In this document: piece by piece, positions 7,980 through 17,270 of the stretch
Layout: each line of letters opens with the position of its first letter
Position numbering within the stretch: position 1 is the first letter of the stretch
From: Jeotgalicoccus psychrophilus DSM 19085
GTDB lineage: Bacteria > Bacillota > Bacilli > Staphylococcales > Salinicoccaceae
Assembly (NCBI RefSeq): GCF_000425845.1
Contig: NZ_AUEF01000015.1
Location: 1-62,479 of the forward strand
Direction: 5' to 3'
DNA length: 62,479 nt
Notes under the pieces: generated by a model
Databases searched by the model: none
Told to the model about the DNA's origin: nothing
The model's input: only the letters and a program-made list of their open reading frames with translations
Position numbers and translations under genes: made by a program

Positions 7980-9131
7980 TTAGTTAATTACTTCGTTATA
8001 GATTAACTCAATATCTTTGCCGGTATAGCGACGGGGAATGCGGCGGCCGAAAGAACACAGCGATTCATATGAAATAGTACCCGTATAGTTGCTGTAACTT
8101 TCCATCGACTGGTCTGAATTCTCTTGATCATCGATTATAATAACTTTCTCTTGTGCATTAGTCTGTTCCGGAACTTTAATCATCAGTGCATCCATGCAGA
8201 TGGTCCCGACGATTTCACAATCGGCACCACCTTCTAATTTAACTTTATACCCATTATGCTGTCTTAATAACCCATCTGCATATCCAATCGGCAATGTTGC
8301 GACAGTTTCCTTTGTTTTTGCAGTATATTTTCTGCCGTAGCTGACACTGTCACCCGGTTCAAGATGATGAACAGCCGTGATTTCAGTCGATAATCTCACC
8401 CCCGGATTAAGTTTCACAGCAGTTTCAGCTTTTGTATACTCGCTTGGATAGTAACCGTACAGCGCAATACCTGAACGGACAGCGGTCGTGAAGTCTTCTT
8501 TTAAAGTGAGGGCACCGCCTGAATTTGATATGTGGACATACTCCGGACGTTCAACCTGATTAACAATATCTTTAAAGAGATTAAATTCAGCTGCAGTAAT
8601 ATCATTATCTTCATCGCTTGAAGTAAAGTGGCTGAAAATCCCTTCATAAATAAAACGGCTGAATGAGTTAATTTCATTAATCATCGTTTCTATTTCACGG
8701 AGATCCGAAGTCCCGTAGCGGTTCATGCCTGTATTTACTTTAATGTGAATCCAGACTGCTTTGTCATGTCTGTCATTCACTTCACTTTTCGCTTCTTTCA
8801 GCCACTCAAGATTCGGGGCCGTGACTGCAATACGGTGCTGTATTGCTTTATTAATATGTTCAGGGCTGATTGTCCCGAGTACAAGTATTTTCTGTTTAAT
8901 ACCGTGCATACGGAGATCAATCGCTTCATCCAGTGTTGCTACAGCAAAAAACGACGCTCCCGCTTCTGCCAGATGTTCACTGACAGCTTTTGCTCCGAGT
9001 CCGTAGGCATTGGCTTTAACTACTGCAATAAGCGTTTTTTCCGGATTAATCCCCTGAACCGCTCTGTAGTTTTTTTCTATAGCCTTAAGGTTCACATCGA
9101 GCACTGTATTTCTGTAATACTTATCGCTCAT
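7980..9131 (-). CDS. alr: alanine racemase
   Basis: The enzyme interconverts L- and D-alanine for peptidoglycan. The PLP lysine is Lys39 in VVKANAYGLGA and the second catalytic base is the Tyr in SYGRKY (about residue 265). The chosen ATG gives 383 residues, the usual Alr length, with GAGGAGG just upstream; an ATG 3 nt earlier and another start at 9146 are less likely. The 5' end overlaps acpS by 11 nt, indicating one operon from the PH-domain genes through acpS, alr and mazEF. Confidence 0.96.
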   Translation of the reverse strand: MSDKYYRNTVLDVNLKAIEKNYRAVQGINPEKTLIAVVKANAYGLGAKAVSEHLAEAGASFFAVATLDEAIDLRMHGIKQKILVLGTISPEHINKAIQHRIAVTAPNLEWLKEAKSEVNDRHDKAVWIHIKVNTGMNRYGTSDLREIETMINEINSFSRFIYEGIFSHFTSSDEDNDITAAEFNLFKDIVNQVERPEYVHISNSGGALTLKEDFTTAVRSGIALYGYYPSEYTKAETAVKLNPGVRLSTEITAVHHLEPGDSVSYGRKYTAKTKETVATLPIGYADGLLRQHNGYKVKLEGGADCEIVGTICMDALMIKVPEQTNAQEKVIIIDDQENSDQSMESYSNYTGTISYESLCSFGRRIPRRYTGKDIELIYNEVIN

Positions 9132-9480
9132 CATTTGCCTCCTCAATAATCACTGTCGCAACAGCGTAATCCCTCGAATGGGATATTGATACATGCGCAT
9201 TCGGTGCATTCGTTAAGGACGGTTTGCCGCTCGCATCATTCATACAGTTAATTTCATTAAAACTGACTGCACTGCCGATACCTGTACCGAGCGCTTTACT
9301 GTATGCTTCTTTTACAGCGAAGCGTCCTGCGAGATAAGATATTTTACGTTCTTCATTCTTTATTTCTTTATAATGATAAAACTCGTCCGGCGTTAAAATT
9401 CTTTTCGCTAGACGATCTTCTTTATTAACTTTTGAAATACGTGATATTTCAATAATATCTGTACCCAGTCCTAAAATCAT
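9121..9480 (-). CDS. acpS: holo-[acyl-carrier-protein] synthase
   Basis: This 119-residue enzyme transfers 4'-phosphopantetheine from CoA to acyl carrier protein. Magnesium ligands Asp8 (GLGTDIIEI) and Glu58 (FAVKEAYSKA) are present. Length is standard for AcpS. It overlaps the upstream PH-domain gene by ATGA and the downstream alr by 11 nt, so translation is probably coupled. Adjacent acpS and alr occur in many Bacillota. Confidence 0.96.
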   Translation of the reverse strand: MILGLGTDIIEISRISKVNKEDRLAKRILTPDEFYHYKEIKNEERKISYLAGRFAVKEAYSKALGTGIGSAVSFNEINCMNDASGKPSLTNAPNAHVSISHSRDYAVATVIIEEANDER

Positions 9481-9962
9481 ATTGTTCCCTCACCCTGCAG
9501 TTCATTCACATTTTTATTAATCAGTTCGCGGATATCATGACGCAGCTGATCAGCCTTATCTGTTTCAAGTTCCGGAATAAATAATTTCTCAGCAGAAGTC
9601 TGCAGCGAAATACCTTTTAAGTTCATCCGTTTCATAATTGGACCAACAGTTGTATCGATGTTTTGCACGCGGTACAGCGGCACTGCTACTTCAGATTTAA
9701 ACCAGATGCCGCTGTGAATGTGTATTTCATCTTCCAGCACTTGATATCTGAAGTACTTATAGCGGAGTTTCGGAATAATCCATGCATGAACGATAATAAT
9801 ATAAAGCACAATCGCAGCGGGAACCAGAAAAATCCACCACGGTATAAAATCGAAGAATATTGATGCAATTCCTATAGCAGCACCAATAATCAGCCAGATA
9901 CCTGCGTTAATATACTCTCTAATCCGCCACAGTTTGATCGCTTTCGGCGAGATGCGTTTCAT
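9477..9962 (-). CDS. membrane protein with bacterial PH domain (YdbS-like), second copy
   Basis: The 161-residue protein has two predicted membrane helices (about 20-65) followed by one bPH2 domain with the family pattern YKYFRYQVLEDEIHIHSGIW and PLYRVQNIDTTVGPIMKRMNL. It resembles B. subtilis YdbS. The ATG at 9962 lies 7 nt after AGGGGG and is preferred to the ATG 6 nt upstream. It overlaps the large PH gene by 44 nt and acpS by 4 nt. Proteins of this family are membrane-anchored; one B. subtilis role reported is in tolerance to certain bacteriocins. The function here is unknown. Confidence 0.85.
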   Translation of the reverse strand: MKRISPKAIKLWRIREYINAGIWLIIGAAIGIASIFFDFIPWWIFLVPAAIVLYIIIVHAWIIPKLRYKYFRYQVLEDEIHIHSGIWFKSEVAVPLYRVQNIDTTVGPIMKRMNLKGISLQTSAEKLFIPELETDKADQLRHDIRELINKNVNELQGEGTI

Positions 9963-11484
9963 CGTCATGCCCCCTTTCTATAAATGTCCAGATTGTTTCA
10001 ATATCATGTTTTTCAATAAACTTAATTTCTGCTGACGAACTGGCAATACCGCCCGGTGTCGACACTTCAATATGACCTAAATCAGCATGGTGCAGAAACG
10101 GATTTCGGCGGTATGTCGTATCGATAATTTTATCGCGCTTGATTGCATAATGACGGCGTGTAAAGAACGATGCTGTCATCATATTAATTTCATCTTTATA
10201 AATGGCATAACCGACATTTCTCGCACTGTAAATTCCGCTCGCAATCAGGAGCAGCAGAATCACAGCTGCCCCAATATAAAAGTACAGCATAAATGTTTCT
10301 CCGTGGAAAAAGTAAGCCATAACACTTATTCCTATAATGAAAAACAGTAATGTAAGCTGGAAGTAGCGGCGAATTGCACGGAACGGCACGATGCGTTTCG
10401 GCACATCCAAATGGTAGTTCGGGAAAATATCCCCGAGAATGCTGTACAGTTCTTTTTTCTTTATAAACGGCAGCAGCTGAACTTTTCCGTCGATCGCATC
10501 AGACTCAAGCGAATCGCTCGTAATCGATACGGACAGTGCATAATACCCGATTAACCGGCGTAAAATACTGTCTGAGATAATAACATTTTGCACTCTGTTT
10601 ATATTGACACTCTTATTCCTTTTAGAAAATAAGCCGTATTCCACTGTCAGATCCTCACCGCTTTGTTTTAAGGTGTAATCATAATTTCGCACCATTATAA
10701 TCACCGTTCCGATGACGTAGCCGATAATTACAAAGACCATCGATGCGATAACAATGCTGAAAATCAGACTTCTCACAATACCGCTGACATACTCGAAATA
10801 GTTTTCTATCAGTATTTCTCCGCCGACAACGTTCAGAACGCCGAAGAATATCGCAGCAAAGACTCCGAGTCCGCCGCTGGTCATCGCCATTAAAATAAGT
10901 TCTTTAAAATTCATCTTCTTCAATGTAGCGAATTCACGTGCAGCAGTTTTAGGCGTAATTTCTGTATTCTGCTCTTTCGGCCAGACACTCGCATCTCCAA
11001 TATTTACTGCAGTTTCTTCACTTTCAATATCCTGCTGAGTCTCGTAAATGACTTTCTGGATATCTTCCCCCTGTGATTTTTTAATCGTGTCGATTTTTAT
11101 ACCGTCACCCGGAGTTAAAATATCGAGCTGAACCGCTCCAAAAATACGGTGAAAAAAAGGCTGATTAAAATCAATCGACTGAATACGTTTAATATCCAGC
11201 TCTTTTTCATTGCGGGTGAATATCCCGTTTTTAAAAACAAATTTATTATTTTCAAGCCAGAATCTCGTACGGTATATATTAAGCATATCGAATCCTGTAA
11301 ACACGATAAAAATCAGCGCGAGTATGCCGATGCCGCCAAACAGCATCCACGGATTAATTGAACCTGAAAAAAGTTCTTCCCGCATGTTAAAAAAGATAAT
11401 AATGGCAGGGAAAAACGTCGTTTTAATTCCTTTTACTACACTCCCGGCATATGCAACAGGATGAAGCTTCTGAGGATTATACAT
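9919..11484 (-). CDS. membrane protein with several bacterial PH domains (YdbT-like)
   Basis: At 521 residues this is the large partner of the YdbS/YdbT pair. Pairs of membrane helices occur near 20-65, about 205-255 and about 360-405, each followed by a bPH2 domain (signatures RTRFWLENNKFVFKNGIF, YDYTLKQSGEDLTVEYGLF and YAIYKDEINMMTASFF). The repeated plan suggests an internal triplication of a YdbS-like unit. The start follows GGGGG by 9 nt. It overlaps both neighbouring PH genes, implying a coupled membrane complex. Function is not established. Confidence 0.85.
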   Translation of the reverse strand: MYNPQKLHPVAYAGSVVKGIKTTFFPAIIIFFNMREELFSGSINPWMLFGGIGILALIFIVFTGFDMLNIYRTRFWLENNKFVFKNGIFTRNEKELDIKRIQSIDFNQPFFHRIFGAVQLDILTPGDGIKIDTIKKSQGEDIQKVIYETQQDIESEETAVNIGDASVWPKEQNTEITPKTAAREFATLKKMNFKELILMAMTSGGLGVFAAIFFGVLNVVGGEILIENYFEYVSGIVRSLIFSIVIASMVFVIIGYVIGTVIIMVRNYDYTLKQSGEDLTVEYGLFSKRNKSVNINRVQNVIISDSILRRLIGYYALSVSITSDSLESDAIDGKVQLLPFIKKKELYSILGDIFPNYHLDVPKRIVPFRAIRRYFQLTLLFFIIGISVMAYFFHGETFMLYFYIGAAVILLLLIASGIYSARNVGYAIYKDEINMMTASFFTRRHYAIKRDKIIDTTYRRNPFLHHADLGHIEVSTPGGIASSSAEIKFIEKHDIETIWTFIERGHDDETHLAESDQTVAD

Positions 11485-11941
11485 CAGTTTTTTCCCCCTT
11501 TACTATATCGATGATATTCCTTTTCAGCTCGCGTGCTTCATCAGTTTTTAAAGGCGGCATATCAATGCCGATACCCGCAGTTTTAATACGAACAGAACCA
11601 AGATCATACCGTCTCGACAGAGGACCCGTTTTAAATTCAACACCCTGAGCCCTTTTAAGCGGAATCATCTGTGTTTTCACCGTAAAGAAACCCTGTCTCA
11701 CAATTATTCTGTCGGTGAGCAGTTCATAAGATGTCACCTTTGTATAAATCCATGGCCGCAAGAAAACAAATCCAGCCAGCTCTAAAATGAGCAGCACGAT
11801 AAAAATGTAATACAGCCACACCGGCCAGGAAAAGAAATATACTGCGATGCCGGCTGCTGTAAATATAAGAATACTGGTTACCCATACTAATAATGCTTTG
11901 ACTGTCATGTACGGCCTGACGCGTTCGTTCAACTCTATCAT
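11477..11941 (-). CDS. membrane protein with bacterial PH domain (YdbS-like), first copy
   Basis: This 154-residue protein has two membrane helices (about 15-60) and a bPH2 domain containing SYELLTDRIIVRQGFF and PLKRAQGVEFKTGPLSRRYDLG. It is the first gene of the PH/acpS/alr/maz operon and overlaps the large PH gene by 8 nt. The ATG at 11941 is 6 nt after AAGGG and is preferred to the ATG at 11956. It is similar in plan but not closely in sequence to the second copy at 9477-9962. Confidence 0.85.
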   Translation of the reverse strand: MIELNERVRPYMTVKALLVWVTSILIFTAAGIAVYFFSWPVWLYYIFIVLLILELAGFVFLRPWIYTKVTSYELLTDRIIVRQGFFTVKTQMIPLKRAQGVEFKTGPLSRRYDLGSVRIKTAGIGIDMPPLKTDEARELKRNIIDIVKGEKTDV

Positions 11942-11995
11942 AAGCAACCCTTCCAACTGTTAGTTTAACTCTATGATACAACACTCAGAAAACAT

Positions 11996-12026
11996 AAAAA
12001 AGCATTCACTTAAAAGTGAATGCTTT
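11996..12026 (-). terminator. terminator after cshA
   Basis: A stem of 13 bp (AAAGCATTCACTT and its complement) with a 2-nt loop is followed on the minus strand by TTTTTA. It ends the cshA transcript before the PH-domain operon. Confidence 0.9.
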
Positions 12027-12038
12027 ATAAAATCATTA

Positions 12039-13559
<1,521 letters not shown>

Positions 13560-13604
13560 TTAGTCTCCTTTGACTATTTCATTTCTCGCATGTACAACTT
13601 CTCT

Positions 13605-13633
13605 ATAGTAACACTTAACACTTTAATCCACAA
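13605..13633 (-). promoter_or_regulatory. probable cshA promoter
   Basis: On the minus strand, TTGTGG (13628-13633), a 17-nt spacer and TACTAT (13605-13610). The -35 element overlaps the stop region of the esterase gene upstream, so cshA could be transcribed both alone and by read-through from murF. Confidence 0.5.
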
Positions 13634-14336
13634 GATGTTTTAACTGGCTGTCAAGAAATAAAAATCTCTCGGTGAGAATATTCAGCTCCAGCAGCTTATC
13701 TTCTGTGAACATAATCAGGTGTGGTGTGTGTTCCATAAGTACAAGTTTTGAATGCGGGATTCTTTTTTGTGCTTCAATACTCGTCTGGTACGGTACGAGC
13801 AAATCAATCTTTCCATGAATTAAGAGTGTATCACAATGAATGCTCTCAAGGTCGCCAATTTTCGCATCCACAATTTTAATGAACTCCTGCATTGCTCTGA
13901 TGGGAATGTTTTTTAATCTCGGCCTCACTCTGGACATCAGATTCAGCTTCAAATGATCGTTTACCTCAGCGGGCGACAGCTTAATCCTGTTCAGTCTGCT
14001 TAATTTCGTATGGTCAAATGCCGGGGCAATTAACACCAGCTTATCAACATGGAAGTTCTGCGCGATAAAACTTGCGAAAACCCCGCCCATTGAAAAACCG
14101 ATGACGTATATTTTATCGGTGCGTGCAGCTAAATTAAAATACGCTTTCTCCGCTTCTTCATACCAGTCGTATCCGGTTACCCCTGATAAATCGAGCGTCG
14201 TGCCATGTCCTGGGTACTGGGGGAATTCATATTCAAAATCATAGCGTTTCTTTAAATATTGAAATGTCGGCTCCAGCTCAAACCGCCCGCCTGTATAGCC
14301 GTGTAAAAACAGCACTCCGATTTTAGATATCGTCAA
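13623..14336 (-). CDS. alpha/beta hydrolase, carboxylesterase (Est30-like)
   Basis: The 237-residue cytosolic enzyme has the fold and length of Geobacillus Est30-type carboxylesterases. The oxyanion-side motif is LFLHGYTGG (about 9-17), the nucleophile Ser is in GFSMGGVFAS (about residue 92), the acid is in HGKIDLLVP and the His in EHTPHLIMF. TTG is the start; GGAG lies 7 nt before it, inside the end of murF, which it overlaps by 14 nt. Physiological substrate is unknown. In S. aureus the place next to murF is taken by ddl on its other side; no ddl occurs here. Confidence 0.85.
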   Translation of the reverse strand: MTISKIGVLFLHGYTGGRFELEPTFQYLKKRYDFEYEFPQYPGHGTTLDLSGVTGYDWYEEAEKAYFNLAARTDKIYVIGFSMGGVFASFIAQNFHVDKLVLIAPAFDHTKLSRLNRIKLSPAEVNDHLKLNLMSRVRPRLKNIPIRAMQEFIKIVDAKIGDLESIHCDTLLIHGKIDLLVPYQTSIEAQKRIPHSKLVLMEHTPHLIMFTEDKLLELNILTERFLFLDSQLKHLVD

Positions 14337-15675
14337 TCACCCTCTCCACTGCCATACCGCGTGATCCTTTAAGCAGAATAACTGTATCTTCATTAAAATG
14401 TTCAGTTACTTTGTCGCGCAATTCTTCAATTGATGACGTATGCTCTTTCTCACCCACCATTAAAGCATCGTGAATATATTTCGCGCCGTCACCGAAAGTA
14501 TATATTTTCGTAAACTGATACGTTCCTTCATTAATAAAGTTTGCAACGTCTTCATGAAGTTCCTGTTTGTAACTCCCGAGCTCCAGAATATCAGCCAGTA
14601 CAAGAATCTTGTTTGTGTGAGCCATGCGGCCAACTGTATCTATGGCGCTGATCATACTCGCTTTTGAAGCGTTGTAGGCATCGTTGACAATTAATGCACC
14701 GCTGTCATGCGTCACGCGTTCCATTCTCATACTCGTCACTTCTAGTTTGGACAAGTTTTTCTGAGCTTCCTTAAGTGTCACGCCGAACGTTTCTCCTGCA
14801 AGAATCGAAAGAGAAGCGTTCAGTGCGTTGTGAATACCGAGCTGCGGAATAGCGAACTGGACGTCTTTAAAAGTAAAGTGTGTACCCTGATCGTCTTCAG
14901 TTACGCTGCTGATTGTGTGCTGATTGCCCTCTAGAAGTCCTGCAGTTTGAATATCATATGCCGTGTCTTTATCCGCAATCGTATCTAGAAGTGGATAGTC
15001 TCTTGAATAGATAAATGTGCCGTTATCTTTTAAATAATCGACAATTTCGTATTTTGCTTTGGCAATGTTTTCTCTCGACCCCAGCATTTCGATATGCGAT
15101 TCACCAACACTCGTAATTACTGCGATATCGGGCTCAGCCATTCTGCTTAAGAAATTTATGTCCCCCATTCTATCCATACCCATTTCCAGAATAGATACTT
15201 CCGTATCTTCGTCCAATTGTAAAATTGTCAAGGGCATACCAATTTCATTATTGAAGTTTCCGGGTGTTTTCTGAACTTTGTATTTTGTGCTTAAGACACA
15301 TTCAAGCATATCTTTCGTCGTCGTTTTACCATTGGAGCCTGTCACTGCGATTACTTTAGGATTTACTAGGCTTAAATACTCCCGGGCAATACTTTGAAGA
15401 GCTGCAAGTCCATCGGCCACGTGGATGACCGGATAATCCGACTCTCCGTACGGCTCTTCGCTGAGCGTGACGCCTGCACCTTTTGAAAATGCCATCTCTA
15501 TAAATTTATGGCCATCGGCATGTTCTCCTTTAAAAGGAACAAACACATTTCCTTCTTCTATAGTACGTGTATCGATAGATACACCTTTAATCATGCTGTT
15601 TTTAATTGTTTCTGCACGGCTGTTCATCGTGCCCCCGCAGAATTCAGATATTTGTTCTATAGTCGCTTTTATCAT
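14323..15675 (-). CDS. murF: UDP-MurNAc-tripeptide:D-Ala-D-Ala ligase MurF
   Basis: The 450-residue Mur ligase adds D-Ala-D-Ala to the UDP-MurNAc-tripeptide, the last cytoplasmic step of the peptidoglycan precursor. The ATP loop VTGSNGKTTT is at 111-120; the family motif around NDAYNASKASM (about 329-339) is also present. AGGATG precedes the ATG. It is the first gene of a unit with the esterase, and its promoter overlaps that of divergent rodA. Confidence 0.96.
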   Translation of the reverse strand: MIKATIEQISEFCGGTMNSRAETIKNSMIKGVSIDTRTIEEGNVFVPFKGEHADGHKFIEMAFSKGAGVTLSEEPYGESDYPVIHVADGLAALQSIAREYLSLVNPKVIAVTGSNGKTTTKDMLECVLSTKYKVQKTPGNFNNEIGMPLTILQLDEDTEVSILEMGMDRMGDINFLSRMAEPDIAVITSVGESHIEMLGSRENIAKAKYEIVDYLKDNGTFIYSRDYPLLDTIADKDTAYDIQTAGLLEGNQHTISSVTEDDQGTHFTFKDVQFAIPQLGIHNALNASLSILAGETFGVTLKEAQKNLSKLEVTSMRMERVTHDSGALIVNDAYNASKASMISAIDTVGRMAHTNKILVLADILELGSYKQELHEDVANFINEGTYQFTKIYTFGDGAKYIHDALMVGEKEHTSSIEELRDKVTEHFNEDTVILLKGSRGMAVERVIDDI

Positions 15676-15712
15676 AATATTTCATCCTAATGTTTTGTAT
15701 TTGCTGTTTATA

Positions 15713-15742
15713 ATTATAAAATAGTTGTATACTAAATGTCAT
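15713..15742 (-). promoter_or_regulatory. murF promoter in the murF-rodA divergent region
   Basis: On the minus strand, ATGACA (15737-15742), 18-nt spacer and TATAAT (15713-15718), about 38 nt upstream of murF. The plus strand of the same AT-rich region offers TATACT-like -10 sequences for rodA, so the two promoters probably overlap. Confidence 0.55.
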
Positions 15743-15769
15743 GATTTCTATATGAATTAGGTGACTTTC

Positions 15770-16957
15770 TTGAGTAATAACAAATATACACGTCAAAATT
15801 CAAACTTTTTTGCACGCATCGACTGGATTCTTGTTATTTTAATTCTGATGCTTGCTGCAATCAGTGTCGTTTCCATCAGTTCGGCTATGACCAGCGGTCA
15901 GTACGGGACGGATTTCAGCACACGCCAGATTGCATTTTACGGTTTAGGTTTCGTCCTTGCGTTCGCTTTAATGCTCGTACCGTTTAAATTCATTAAAAAC
16001 TATACGTGGGCGTTATATATTTTCGGTGTGCTGAGCCTGGTTATTTTATATATCGCACCGGTGTCATCGGTGACTCCAATTATAAACGGCGCTAAGAGCT
16101 GGTATCAATTTGGATTCTTCAGTATCCAGCCTTCCGAGTTTGTAAAAATTATTTATATTTTAACGATGGCTTACGTCATCAGCCAGCATAACAAATATAA
16201 ATTAACGAACACATTATCAATGGATTTAAGACTGCTGTTAAAGCTGATTTTAATTTCCATTTTGCCGATGCTCTTTATCCTGCTGCAGAACGACCTTGGA
16301 ACGGTGCTCGTAATGATTGCTATCTTCCTCGGGCTCGTCGTTGTTTCAGGAATCAGCTGGTGGCTGATTATCCCGACACTTTCTGTTGCCGCGTCAACCG
16401 GTCTTGCGTTGATTCTCGGTATTTTATACCGCCCGGATCTGCTTGAACGTTATCTCGGCATACATCCCTATCAGTTCGAACGTATCTACTCCTGGATTAC
16501 ACCGGAAGCTTTTCAGTCGGACAGCGGATTCCAGCTGACAAACTCGCTTATCGCAATCGGTTCCGGCGGCATTACAGGTAAGGGATACACTGATGGGATT
16601 ATTTATATTCCTGAAAACCATACCGATTTCATCTTTACGATTATCGGCGAGGAATTCGGTTTTATCGGCTCAACTATTGTAATTATCGTACTGTTTATGC
16701 TGATTATGCATTTAATCCGTATGGCATTTATGGCAACTGACAGCTTTGCATCGTATTTTGTTATCGGCTATATTGCTTTACTGGTCTTTCACATTATCCA
16801 GAATATCGGCATGACAATTCAATTGCTGCCGATCACCGGCCTTCCTCTGCCGTTCATCAGTTACGGAGGAAGCGGATTGTGGTCAAATATGCTCGCTGTC
16901 GGAATTCTGCTCAGCATGTATTTCCATCACCTCAGTAAAGGCGCTAAAAACATATAA
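15770..16957 (+). CDS. rodA: RodA/FtsW-type SEDS peptidoglycan glycosyltransferase
   Basis: The protein (395 residues) has about ten membrane helices and the SEDS signatures FSIQPSEFVKI, LLQNDLGTVLVM and, near the end, LPLPFISYGGSG. SEDS proteins polymerise lipid II glycan strands, working with a class B PBP. Position next to murF and cls matches the staphylococcal rodA gene. TTG at 15770 is the start, with AGGTG 6 nt upstream; a GTG at 15761 is part of that ribosome binding site. Confidence 0.92.
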   Translation: MSNNKYTRQNSNFFARIDWILVILILMLAAISVVSISSAMTSGQYGTDFSTRQIAFYGLGFVLAFALMLVPFKFIKNYTWALYIFGVLSLVILYIAPVSSVTPIINGAKSWYQFGFFSIQPSEFVKIIYILTMAYVISQHNKYKLTNTLSMDLRLLLKLILISILPMLFILLQNDLGTVLVMIAIFLGLVVVSGISWWLIIPTLSVAASTGLALILGILYRPDLLERYLGIHPYQFERIYSWITPEAFQSDSGFQLTNSLIAIGSGGITGKGYTDGIIYIPENHTDFIFTIIGEEFGFIGSTIVIIVLFMLIMHLIRMAFMATDSFASYFVIGYIALLVFHIIQNIGMTIQLLPITGLPLPFISYGGSGLWSNMLAVGILLSMYFHHLSKGAKNI

Positions 16958-16995
16958 AAACTGCTGAAGGGGATTACCCTCCTCAGCAGTTTTTA
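16957..16995 (+). terminator. terminator after rodA
   Basis: AAAACTGCTGA and TCAGCAGTTTT pair around an AGGG/CCCT inner stem, followed by TTTTTATTTT. It begins at the rodA stop codon and also faces the end of the small minus-strand gene. Confidence 0.9.
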
Positions 16996-16997
16996 TT

Positions 16998-17147
16998 TTA
17001 AATATTATTTTCTTTCAGTCTGAGTTGATCTTTATTTGCTATGCGGTTCATAATTTCAAATCTTGATTTCGAAACCGTCACTTTAACACCGAGTTCATGC
17101 AGCATCTGGACGACTTCTTTTACTTTGCTTTTGTCGTTTTTGCGCAT
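16998..17147 (-). CDS. small conserved-type protein, 49 residues, unknown function
   Basis: This short frame starts with ATG 5 nt after GGGAGTG and encodes 49 residues, beginning MRKNDKSKVKEVVQML and ending RLKENNI. It is rich in Lys and Val, has no membrane segment and no cysteines, and looks like one or two short helices with a beta strand (GVKVTVSKSRFEIM). It is convergent with rodA and divergent from cls. S. aureus also has short genes between rodA and cls, so it may be conserved. No function can be assigned. Confidence 0.7.
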   Translation of the reverse strand: MRKNDKSKVKEVVQMLHELGVKVTVSKSRFEIMNRIANKDQLRLKENNI

Positions 17148-17190
17148 ATTGACACTCCCTTTTTATAGCTAACTTAATTGTACTCGTTTA

Positions 17191-17199
17191 TGCTATAAT
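17191..17199 (+). promoter_or_regulatory. extended -10 promoter for cls
   Basis: TGCTATAAT is an extended -10 (TG-N-TATAAT) 72 nt before the cls start codon. The -35 region (AACTTA) is weak. Confidence 0.5.
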
Positions 17200-17270
17200 T
17201 ATCTATACTTTTCAGGCATTAATTATTACAGACTTATTAATTTTTTAAATTGCAAAGAAGGTGGACACCT

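Noticed and set aside
15761-15769. GTG start for rodA at 15761
   Set aside because: The GTG is part of the AGGTGA ribosome binding site; TTG at 15770 has the right spacing.
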